DNA from: JAWXUU01 sp044426045 | GTDB lineage: Bacteria; Bacillota; Clostridia; Christensenellales; CAMQZB01 | DNA length: 6,622 nt | Direction: 5' to 3' | NCBI GenBank assembly: GCA_044426045.1 | Contig: JAWXUX010000027.1 | Location: 1-6,622 of the forward strand | Shown here: one piece after another, positions 1 through 5,327 of the stretch | How the letters are laid out: every line of letters begins with the position of its first letter | How positions within the stretch are numbered: the stretch's first letter is position 1 | The notes under the pieces: generated by a model | Told to the model about the DNA's origin: nothing | Database searches by the model: none | The model's input: only the letters and a program-made list of their open reading frames with translations | Position numbers and translations under genes: made by a program

Positions 1-2
1 TC

Positions 3-128
3 ACGCTCACCATCCCATGGGTGGTACTTCTTTCCGCAATATACCTAGCTTTCGTGTTTTTGCTGTTCTTCACAGGCTACTTCACAAAAGAAGAGGTGGG
101 GAGTGTTGTGGGGGGGGGGCACGCTTGA
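3..128 (+). CDS. C-terminal fragment of an unidentified membrane protein (5' end outside window)
   Basis: Reading frame 3 is open from the left edge to a TGA at 126-128 and gives about 41 residues. The first ~28 are strongly hydrophobic (IPWVVLLSAIYLAF followed by VFLLFFTGYF), as in a last transmembrane helix, followed by a short charged tail (TKEE). The other two forward frames lack this character, and frame 1 stops early. The final residues (GGGHA) are encoded by a ten-G run and the GGCACGC boundary of the repeat element that begins here, so the present stop codon appears to be supplied by the repeat. The family cannot be recognised from so short a piece; a permease-like or other polytopic membrane protein is possible but unproven. 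Confidence 0.4.
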   Translation, partial: TLTIPWVVLLSAIYLAFVFLLFFTGYFTKEEVGSVVGGGHA

Positions 129-362
129 GGGGTGAGGGGAGAGAGTTTTTTTGAGGAACGCTGTTTTTTAAGGTGAAAGGTGAAAGGTGAAAGGTGAAAG
201 GTGTGGTAAAGCACTTGCTTCGCTCGTGCATGCTATATTTCAATTTTTATTATAACAGCTTTTTTGCTACAATGTGTTTGGTTTTAATAATTTAAATATT
301 GAAAGCACAAGGCGAAGCCGCGTGCATTACCACACCTTTCACCTTTCACCTTTCACTTTTAA
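118..362. repeat. Palindromic intergenic element 1 with heptamer arms (GGTGAAA)n
   Basis: The left arm has four perfect GGTGAAA heptamers (172-199), then GGTGTGGTAA and a GCAC...GTGC mini-palindrome (211-229). The right arm is its mirror image: a GCAC...GTGC palindrome (305-325), ATTACCACACC, then TTTCACC twice and TTTCACT (337-357). The ~75-bp centre is AT-rich and unique. The outer left border (GGCACGC at 118-124, G-rich, then GGAACGC and a T-run) matches the left border of the element at 6449. A C-rich block at 369-400 looks like the degraded right border. No reading frame of substance lies inside. It resembles a MITE or other non-autonomous hairpin element; the family name is unknown to me. 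Confidence 0.8.
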
Positions 363-484
363 AACAATCCCCCACACCCCCCATCTCCCCCCAACCGCTG
401 GCAAAAACCTCAAAAAAACCTCCCTCCCTCGTTTATACCCACTTTATCTTACATAACTATTATAGTAACATGGCAGAAAGCGTA

Positions 485-494
485 AAGGTGGGGG
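485..494 (+). promoter_or_regulatory. Ribosome binding site deciding the start at 497
   Basis: AAGGTGGGGG lies just upstream of the ATG at 497. The in-frame ATG at 470 has no purine-rich site in front of it, and the frame further upstream runs through the repeat element. This supports 497 as the start of the acyltransferase gene. Confidence 0.55.
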
Positions 495-496
495 AT

Positions 497-1264
497 ATGG
501 GAAAGTACTATAATGAGGACGGGTCGTATAAGCGGATAATTGAGATTGATATGATTCGCGGATTTTGCATTTTATTGGTGCTTTTTGACCATTTGATGTA
601 TAACTTTGCGGTGGCGAACGTGAATTTGGATTTTTTCATTCAGATGAAAACGCTTGCGATAAGATATTGGTATTGGGATGTTCGCGTGTTTATGCAATAC
701 GTTGTCGTTGCGCTGTTTTTTGCGGTGTCGGGGGTTTCTTCCAGTTTTTCAAAAAATAACTTCATTCGCGGTGCGAAAATTTTCTTTATTGCAATGGGGC
801 TAACTGTTGTCACAATGATTTATGCATATGTCGCTAATGACCCAGGTTCTGTGATTGATTTTGGTGTTATTCATGTGTTTGGCGTTTGCATTTTAGTGTT
901 TGCGCTTGTTTCGCATCTCAAAAATATTCCACTCATTGCAATCGCTGCGGTTGCGATTTTCCTTGGTTGGTACATTCCAACACTTGAAATTCAAACGACG
1001 TCGAAAGCGTTTTTGATGTTTGGGATAACGCCTGTTGGGTATGTTTTTGGCGATTATTATTCGCTTTTCCCATGGCTTGGTTATTTTATTCTTGGCGGTG
1101 TTATCGGCAAGATGTTCTATCGCGAGCGGAAATCACTTTTTGGTGAGGTGGCTCCAAAAATTACAAAACCAATCTTGCAAATGGGCAGAAAATCCCTTTA
1201 TTATTATTTCGGTGAAATGATAATCTTGATGCCGATTTTCTATTTGCTCTATCTTGCATTTTAA
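497..1264 (+). CDS. DUF1624 / heparan-alpha-glucosaminide N-acetyltransferase-like membrane protein
   Basis: A 255-residue polytopic membrane protein. The N-terminal signature R13-IIEIDMIRG-22 followed by H32 in the first helix is the hallmark of the HGSNAT catalytic family (PF07786/DUF1624), in which a first-helix histidine is thought to carry the acetyl group across the membrane. Further family-like features are FFAVSG (about 74-79), a histidine in GVIHVFG (about H126) and the late FPWLGYFILGG segment. I count roughly seven hydrophobic stretches, and the length is normal for bacterial members. In this family acetyl-CoA on the inner face is used to acetylate a sugar on the outer face; the substrate here is unknown. 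The ATG at 497 is chosen for its binding site; ATG 470 (nine residues longer) is the alternative. An acyl-CoA synthetase-like gene follows 106 bp downstream on the same strand, so co-transcription is possible but not shown. Confidence 0.8.
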   Translation: MGKYYNEDGSYKRIIEIDMIRGFCILLVLFDHLMYNFAVANVNLDFFIQMKTLAIRYWYWDVRVFMQYVVVALFFAVSGVSSSFSKNNFIRGAKIFFIAMGLTVVTMIYAYVANDPGSVIDFGVIHVFGVCILVFALVSHLKNIPLIAIAAVAIFLGWYIPTLEIQTTSKAFLMFGITPVGYVFGDYYSLFPWLGYFILGGVIGKMFYRERKSLFGEVAPKITKPILQMGRKSLYYYFGEMIILMPIFYLLYLAF

Positions 1265-1370
1265 ATAAAAATATAAAAACAATATAAAAACAATATAATA
1301 AAGACGATATAAAAACTTATATAAAAGCTAGTTTGAAAACTTTACAATATGTAACAAAAGCGGGGTGCGT
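1265..1370 (+). other. AT-rich spacer with imperfect 11-bp direct repeats
   Basis: The gap contains AATATAAAAAC at 1270-1280 and again at 1281-1291, with degraded copies to about 1316. A perfect TATAAT sits at 1294-1299 but has no convincing -35 box 16-18 bp upstream, so I do not call a promoter. No hairpin plus T-run terminator is visible between the two genes, which leaves read-through from the acyltransferase gene possible. Confidence 0.5.
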
Positions 1371-2945
1371 ATGTTCAAGGAAGTCGAAAAAAACATAAGA
1401 AAAAATCCACAGCGTGAAATTTTATATTTCATGGGCAAAAAGGTGAAAAATCAAGACCTTTATATGTATATTGGCGGGTTTGCGAAACGCTTGAAAGATT
1501 TGGGCGTGAAGTCGGGGGATGTTGTGACAATTGCACTTCCGAACATTCCGCAAGCGGTGATTGCCCTTTATGCGGTGAACAAAATCGGTGGGATTTGCAA
1601 TATGGTGCACCCAAAAACGCCCGCAAAAAAGGTTCTTGCCATGATGGAGGAAGCAAACTCGAAATTCGCAGTTTTGGTGGACGAGTTCTATCTTGAAGGT
1701 AAGGATGAATATGATATGGCGGGGCATTGCTATGTTTTTGCGGATATCGCAAGCTTTTTGCCAAGTGTGAAAAGGACGTTTTATCGCTTGAAAACGAATG
1801 TGAAAACTTCGCAACTGAAAGGTGAGTTCTTTTTTGGGGATGAAATCAAGTTCAATCCAACTAAACTCAAAACTTACAAGTTTGAAAAAAACGCACCGGC
1901 GGTTTATTTGCACAGCTCGGGAACGCTTGGCGTGCCAAAAACGGTGATGCTGTCGAATGAAAACGTGAACTACCTTGCAAAAGCGGGGATAGATTTGATT
2001 CCAAAAGGCGACCTTTCAAAAAAAGGCATGCTTGCGGTTTTGCCAATGTTTCACGGATTTGGGCTTTGCATGGCGGTGCACACGCCGTTAATTCACAATA
2101 TGCAAAGCGTGCTTGTGCCGGCTTTTTCGCCAAAAGCGGTTGTTTCAGCAATGAAAAAAAGCGACGTTTCAATTTTGTGTGGCGTTCCAAAAATGTATGA
2201 AAAATTGCTAGCTTTCGACGGCTTTGCAAATAAAGACCTGCTTTCAAAAATCGATATCGCATTTTGTGGCGGTGAGGCGGTGCCTGACGAACTTTATGAA
2301 AAATTCAACACTGTTATGCGTGGCGTGGGTTCGACGGCTATGCTTTTTGAAGGTTATGGACTCACAGAAACAGTGACGGTTTGCAATGTTAACACCTTTG
2401 AAGCCAACAAAAAATCTTCGTGCGGAAAACCCATTGCGGGCGTTCGCGTGAAAGTTGTGGATAAAAACGGAAAGGAAGTGCCAAGAGGCACGCTTGGAAA
2501 AATCATGATTTCTGCGCCAACTGTGATGGTTGGATATCTGCAAGGCGGGGATTTCCTTTGCGACGGATATCTCGATTCTGGCGATATCGGCTGGGTGGAT
2601 AGCGACGGGTTTCTGTTTTTTAAACAGCGTGAAAAACACGTTATCAACGTGTCGGGATTCAATGTTTATCCAATGGAAATCGTGGATGTTGCAAAAAATT
2701 TCCCAAACGTCAAAAATTGCATCGTGCTGAAAGGCGTGGATGAAAAAGGCGAGTTTGCAAAACTTGTTTGCGAGCTAGGTAAGCCTCAAGATAACGAAAA
2801 ATTCAAAAGCGAAATCAAATCATATCTGGCAAGCTATCTCGAAAGTTGGTCAGTTCCAAAAGAAATCGTGATTTTCGAGGGTGAAATGCCCTTGAATATG
2901 GTTGGAAAGGTTGATTTGAGGGGAGTTGAGAAAAAGCTGGGATGA
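1371..2945 (+). CDS. AMP-binding acyl-CoA synthetase / acid-CoA ligase-like enzyme
   Basis: A 524-residue member of the class I adenylate-forming (ANL) superfamily, of normal length. The nucleotide-binding loop is YLHSSGTLGVPK (about 179-190, ending at K190), with Leu in place of the usual Thr/Glu. GYGLTET (328-334) is the A5 motif, GD at 404-405 is A7, and KQREKH with R420 followed by NVSGFNVYP is A8. PLNMVGKVDLR near the C-terminus carries the expected catalytic lysine at about K513. Members activate a carboxylic acid with ATP to an acyl-AMP and usually pass it to CoA; the substrate cannot be read from the sequence and a long- or medium-chain fatty acid is only a guess. ATG 1371 is preferred, with GCGGGG as a weak binding site; an in-frame GTG at 1365 would add two residues but overlaps that site. 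A heptamer repeat begins 25 bp after the stop. Confidence 0.88.
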   Translation: MFKEVEKNIRKNPQREILYFMGKKVKNQDLYMYIGGFAKRLKDLGVKSGDVVTIALPNIPQAVIALYAVNKIGGICNMVHPKTPAKKVLAMMEEANSKFAVLVDEFYLEGKDEYDMAGHCYVFADIASFLPSVKRTFYRLKTNVKTSQLKGEFFFGDEIKFNPTKLKTYKFEKNAPAVYLHSSGTLGVPKTVMLSNENVNYLAKAGIDLIPKGDLSKKGMLAVLPMFHGFGLCMAVHTPLIHNMQSVLVPAFSPKAVVSAMKKSDVSILCGVPKMYEKLLAFDGFANKDLLSKIDIAFCGGEAVPDELYEKFNTVMRGVGSTAMLFEGYGLTETVTVCNVNTFEANKKSSCGKPIAGVRVKVVDKNGKEVPRGTLGKIMISAPTVMVGYLQGGDFLCDGYLDSGDIGWVDSDGFLFFKQREKHVINVSGFNVYPMEIVDVAKNFPNVKNCIVLKGVDEKGEFAKLVCELGKPQDNEKFKSEIKSYLASYLESWSVPKEIVIFEGEMPLNMVGKVDLRGVEKKLG

Positions 2946-2970
2946 GAAGAGATGATAGGCGATAAGTAGA

Positions 2971-3065
2971 GGTAATAGGTAATAGGTAATAGGTAATAGG
3001 TAATAGGTAATAGGTAATAGGTAATAGGTAATAGGTGTGGTAAGCACTCGCGGTGCTTGTGCATG
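2971..3065 (+). repeat. Half element with variant heptamer array (GGTAATA)9
   Basis: Nine perfect GGTAATA heptamers (2971-3033) are followed by GGTGTGGTAA, a GCAC...GTGC mini-palindrome (3044-3062) and ATGCTAT. Everything after the heptamers matches the left arm of element 1 (which also continues GTGCATGCTAT), yet the heptamer differs at the last four positions from GGTGAAA. No matching right arm is found downstream, so this is a solo or truncated copy. It starts 25 bp after the acyl-CoA synthetase-like stop codon. Confidence 0.85.
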
Positions 3066-3100
3066 CTATTTGTTGATTTGGGGAAACTGTTTTGGTACTT

Positions 3101-3132
3101 TTGTGTAAAAATATTCAAAAAGGGTATATAAT
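3101..3132 (+). promoter_or_regulatory. Possible sigma-A-type promoter for the hemolysin III gene
   Basis: TTGTGT (3101-3106) is followed after 18 bp by TATATA (3125-3130), which overlaps a perfect TATAAT (3127-3132). It lies upstream of the hairpin-rich repeat leader and of the gene starting at 3525. If used, it gives a leader of nearly 390 nt made almost entirely of repeat sequence. The -35 box is imperfect. Confidence 0.35.
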
Positions 3133-3144
3133 TTATTAAAATTG

Positions 3145-3371
3145 AAAAAGCGAGAGCTTTTATCAAAAGGAAAATAAAAACCCAACATAAAACCCGTGGA
3201 AAATGCGAATGCATTTGGAGCAATCACTCCGCAACACCCAACACCCCGCGGGCTCACACATGGGTGAGCCCCTACACATTGTTTGCGGTTTTAAACAAAG
3301 GTAGAGGATAATCCCCAAAATTGAGGTCAAGGAAATCATTTCCTTGCGGGTGTGGGCAGAGCCCACGAAAA
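3145..3371 (+). repeat. Large inverted repeat, arm A (~227 bp, hairpin-rich)
   Basis: This stretch recurs in inverted orientation at 4827-5054 with only scattered differences by eye, mainly around 3170-3190 and 3280-3292. It contains a series of short hairpins: AAATGC-GAAT-GCATTT (3201-3216), GGAG...CTCC (3217-3230), GGGCTCAC...GTGAGCCC (3250-3271), CAAGGAAA-TCA-TTTCCTTG (3328-3346) and GTGGGC-AGA-GCCCAC (3352-3366). No plausible protein is encoded. Both arms lie upstream of, and point in the same sense towards, the gene that follows them (hemolysin III for this arm, TSCPD for the other), so they occupy the two leaders. Confidence 0.85.
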
Positions 3372-3489
3372 GAAGCAAGCCCCGAGCGGGTGTGGGCAGA
3401 GCCCATGAAAAAAGCAAGCCCCGAGCGGGTGTGGGCAGAGCCCATGAAAAAAGCAAGCCCCTTGCGGGTGTGGGCAGAGCCCATGAAAA
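3346..3489 (+). repeat. Four tandem ~39-bp repeats, each with a GGGC-AGA-GCCC hairpin
   Basis: Units begin at 3346 (40 bp), 3386 (39 bp), 3425 (39 bp) and 3464 (truncated). Each reads GCGGGTGTGGGCAGAGCCCA, then an A-run and a link such as GCAAGCCCCGA. The array overlaps the end of inverted-repeat arm A and ends about 35 bp before the hemolysin III start codon. Because 39 is a multiple of three the units read open in several frames, but the product is repetitive and has no start context, so it is treated as non-coding. Confidence 0.88.
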
Positions 3490-3524
3490 AAGAAAAAAAA
3501 TAATAATAATGAAGGAAAGAGAAA

Positions 3525-4187
3525 ATGGAAGAAGTTAAAGTTAAAAAACCTAGTCGGATTGGGCTTCCTGATTATACGCTTGGGGAAGAGATAATGAACG
3601 CGGTGACGCATGGGATTGGCGCGGTGTTTGGGATTGTTGCGATCATATTGCTTGCAATCAAGGCGCAATCGACTTTCGAGCTTGTGGTTTGCGTGGCATA
3701 TGGACTCAGCGTGATTGTTACATACACGATTTCAACGGTGTATCACGGCTTGAAAAAGTGCGGTGGAAAGCGCGTTATGCGAGTGCTTGACCACTGTTTT
3801 ATATATCTTTTGATCATCGGAACATATATGCCGTTCTGTCTGATTTCGCTTCGTGATATCGGCGGAATTTATTATTTGATGGCAGTGATTTTGATTGCGG
3901 CGTTTGGGGTGACATTCACTGCAATCGACGTGAAAAAGTTCAGATTTTTGTCGATGGCGTGCTATCTTATCATGGGTTGGTGCATCGTGCTTGCGGGAAG
4001 CAAACTCTTGACAGCACTACCTTTCGGCGGATTTGCACTGCTTCTTGCGGGCGGAGTTGTCTACACAATCGGCGCCGTTGTCTACGCTTTCGGCTCAAAA
4101 TTCAGATACGTCCACTCAGTGTGGCACCTTTTCGTGCTAGGCGGAACAATTTGTCACTTTTTGAGTATACTTATTTATGTGGTATAG
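3525..4187 (+). CDS. Hemolysin III family protein (PAQR/YqfA-like integral membrane protein)
   Basis: A 220-residue protein, the usual size for the bacterial hemolysin III family (TIGR01065, PAQR superfamily). Conserved features in order are E22..N25..TH29, S70xxYH74, LDH (88-90) with IGTYMP soon after (99-103), and a C-terminal H197xxxH201 in YVHSVWHLFVLGG with H211 beyond. By analogy with the adiponectin receptor fold, H74, D89, H197 and H201 are the likely zinc ligands of a membrane-embedded metal site. About seven transmembrane helices are visible. The bacterial function is not settled: the haemolysin name is historical, and membrane-lipid homeostasis or hydrolase roles are suggested for relatives. 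The start is firm because GAAGGAAAGAG lies a few bases upstream of ATG 3525. The gene converges on the TSCPD gene, with a palindromic element between them. Confidence 0.92.
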   Translation: MEEVKVKKPSRIGLPDYTLGEEIMNAVTHGIGAVFGIVAIILLAIKAQSTFELVVCVAYGLSVIVTYTISTVYHGLKKCGGKRVMRVLDHCFIYLLIIGTYMPFCLISLRDIGGIYYLMAVILIAAFGVTFTAIDVKKFRFLSMACYLIMGWCIVLAGSKLLTALPFGGFALLLAGGVVYTIGAVVYAFGSKFRYVHSVWHLFVLGGTICHFLSILIYVV

Positions 4188-4196
4188 GGAGTGGGG

Positions 4197-4493
4197 AGCA
4201 CGCTTTTTGTGATTGGGTTTGCGAGGGCGATTGCAACGCTGTTGCAAAGTGAAAGGTGAAAGGTGAAAGGTGAAAGGTGTGGTAATGCACTCAGCTTCGC
4301 TTCGTGCTTTTCAATATATTTGTATACAATAATAGGAACGTATCGAATAAATACGTTCCTATTTTACTGTCCAAATATAAATAGGGTGCACGAGCGAAGC
4401 GAGTGCCTACCACACCTTTCACCTTTCACCTTTCACCTTTCACTTTAAAAAAGCGTTCCGCACCCTTCGCCCATCAAAACCAAAACTGCGTGC
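4197..4493. repeat. Palindromic intergenic element 2 (complete copy, ~300 bp)
   Basis: The best-preserved member. The left arm has one imperfect and three perfect GGTGAAA units (4248-4275), GGTGTGGTAA and a GCAC...GTGC palindrome. The right arm mirrors it: GTGC...GCAC at 4387-4406, CTACCACACC, three TTTCACC and one TTTCACT (4417-4444). The two arms are almost identical over about 60 bp. At the centre is a perfect 13-bp stem AATAGGAACGTAT / ATACGTTCCTATT (4331-4343 and 4351-4363) with a 7-nt loop. Outer borders AGCACGC (4197-4203) and GCGTGCC (about 4487-4493) face each other, and GGAACGC occurs inside the right border in inverse. A small TTGCAAC-GCT-GTTGCAA hairpin lies at 4231-4247. Lying between convergent genes, the hairpin could also end transcription from both sides. 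Confidence 0.85.
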
Positions 4494-4503
4494 CATCTCC
4501 TCG

Positions 4504-4755
4504 CTACGCGTTCTCGCTCTTGTATTCCATCAGCGCTTTTGCTAGTTGGTCGGGACATGATGTGCCTGCTCGGCAGTTTATGCCTTGGAGGGTGTCGATG
4601 ATTTCGTCAAGTGTTCTGCCAATGCAAAGTTTTGAGATGCCTTGAAGATTGCCAGGACATCCGCCAACGAATTTTAGAAATGTGAGCTTGCTGTCTGAGT
4701 CCACCTCGAATTGTATCTCACGACTGCAAACGCCGTGTGTTCTGAATTTTTCCAT
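4504..4755 (-). CDS. TSCPD domain protein, TIGR03905 type
   Basis: An 83-residue protein with GGCPGNLQGI (31-40) and a C-terminal NCRAGTSCPDQLAKAL segment that contains the TSCPD signature (65-69). Cysteines lie at 10, 33, 44, 61 and 67, and several could bind a metal. The TSCPD domain is also found at the C-terminus of some class II ribonucleotide reductases; stand-alone small versions like this are widespread in Clostridia and have no established function. The start is ATG at 4755, with AAAGGGAG a few bases upstream on the minus strand. The open frame continues further upstream, but only through repeat sequence, so that extension is rejected. It ends about 10 bp from the border of palindromic element 2 and converges on hemolysin III. 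Confidence 0.88.
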   Translation of the reverse strand: MEKFRTHGVCSREIQFEVDSDSKLTFLKFVGGCPGNLQGISKLCIGRTLDEIIDTLQGINCRAGTSCPDQLAKALMEYKSENA

Positions 4756-4785
4756 GTTGTTTCTCCCTTTGTAGTTTTTTATATC

Positions 4786-4826
4786 ATTTGGCTTGCTTTT
4801 TTTCGCGGGCTCTGCCGCTTGCTCTT
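4786..4826 (-). repeat. Degenerate second hairpin unit in the TSCPD leader
   Basis: Read on the minus strand this is GCGGCAGAGCCCGCG, an A-run and GCAAGCC, that is, the 39-bp unit seen four times before hemolysin III with a short internal deletion. The stem is shorter but still pairs (GCGG/CCGC). The TSCPD leader thus holds two units, counting the one at the end of arm B, against four for hemolysin III. Confidence 0.6.
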
Positions 4827-5054
4827 TTTCGTGGGCTCTGCCCACACCCGCAAGGAAATGATTTCCTTGACCTCAATTTTGGGGATTATCCTCTACCTTT
4901 GTTTAAAGTCGCAACCAATTTGTAGGGGCTCACCCATGTGTGAGTCCGCGGGGTGTTGGGTGTTGCGGGGTGATTGCTCCAAATGCATTCGCATTTTCCA
5001 CGGGTTTTATATCAGTTTAAATTTTGGGTTTTGATAAAAGCTCTCGCTTTTTTA
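4827..5054 (-). repeat. Large inverted repeat, arm B (~228 bp)
   Basis: The reverse complement of this stretch aligns with 3145-3371 almost base for base, including all five small hairpins. The clearest difference is the segment after AAAGCGAGAGCTTTTATC (about 5015-5033 here), which has diverged. On the plus strand the main hairpin is GGGCTCAC (4926-4933) with GTGAGTCC (4940-4947), in which one pair has become G-T. Together with arm A it brackets hemolysin III, palindromic element 2 and the TSCPD gene. Confidence 0.85.
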
Positions 5055-5061
5055 GCTTTGT

Positions 5062-5104
5062 CCGCGGGCTGACACATGGGTCAGCCCCTACGTATTGTTC
5101 GCAA
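5062..5104 (+). repeat. Third, partial copy of the GGGCT..AGCCC hairpin module
   Basis: CCGCGGGCTGAC, ACATGG and GTCAGCCCCTAC followed by ATTGTT match the hairpin section of arm A (3247-3287) but not its flanks. The stem is perfect (5066-5073 with 5080-5087), and the loop ACATGG is unchanged although one stem pair has swapped from C-G to G-C. It shows that the hairpin travels as a unit separate from the large inverted repeat. Confidence 0.75.
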
Positions 5105-5110
5105 ATAGTA

Positions 5111-5165
5111 GCACCAGCGAAGCGAAGTGCCCCCAAAAAAAGCACGAGCGAAGCGAAGTGCCCCC
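5111..5165 (+). repeat. Two copies of a GCAC..GTGC palindromic module
   Basis: GCACCAGCGAAGCGAAGTGC (5111-5130) and GCACGAGCGAAGCGAAGTGC (5142-5161) are each followed by a C-run and separated by an A-run, giving a 31-bp direct repeat. The same module forms the inner arm of the heptamer elements (for example 4387-4406). Confidence 0.75.
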
Positions 5166-5182
5166 TCCCAATACGTGTGGTT

Positions 5183-5327
5183 AAATTTAGAAGGTGGGGG
5201 TGAAAATCGTGAATTGTGCAAAGGGAAAAGGTTATTTCGCGAAGGCGCGTACTTAATGTACGTAACTGAGCGAAATGTTCTTTTCCCGCAGCAGAATTTG
5301 CGATTTTCGCCCCCACCTTCTAAATTT
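5183..5327. repeat. 145-bp hairpin element at the 3' end of the DUF4364 gene
   Basis: The ends are a perfect 18-bp inverted repeat, AAATTTAGAAGGTGGGGG on the left and its complement at 5310-5327. Pairing continues inwards with few mismatches through GAAAATCG, AATT, GGGAAAAG and ATTTCGC, so each arm is about 60 nt, closing with a small CGTAC-TTAAT-GTACG hairpin near the apex. It encodes nothing. The stop codon TAG of the minus-strand gene (5320-5322) lies inside the right terminal repeat. It could be a MITE-like insertion or act as a strong terminator for that gene; no T-run follows the stem, so intrinsic termination is uncertain. Confidence 0.8.

Noticed and set aside
299..496. N-terminal extension of the acyltransferase frame from 299 or 470
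   Set aside because: The frame from 299 passes through the repeat arm and gives the repetitive TFHLS-type peptide. ATG 470 has no binding site, while 497 has one and leaves the conserved domain intact.
2834..3223. Minus-strand open frames with YYLLPIT repeats
   Set aside because: They are translations of the GGTAATA heptamer array; a 7-bp unit naturally gives a 7-residue repeat. There is no start context and no homology I recognise.
3346..3489. CRISPR array
   Set aside because: The units are directly adjacent with no unique spacers, and no cas gene is present.
3321..3668. Open frames on both strands across the 39-bp repeats (WAEPMKK- and HGLCPHP-type peptides)
   Set aside because: The unit length is a multiple of three, so all frames tend to stay open. 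No ribosome binding site is present and hemolysin III overlaps the long minus-strand one.
4756..4845. Upstream extension of the TSCPD frame
   Set aside because: The added residues are encoded by the hairpin repeat. ATG 4755 has a good ribosome binding site and starts the conserved domain at the usual place.
5034..5053. Terminator-like AAAAGC-TCTC-GCTTTTTT on the plus strand
   Set aside because: The stem is mostly A-T, it is part of the repeat arm, and no plus-strand gene ends nearby.
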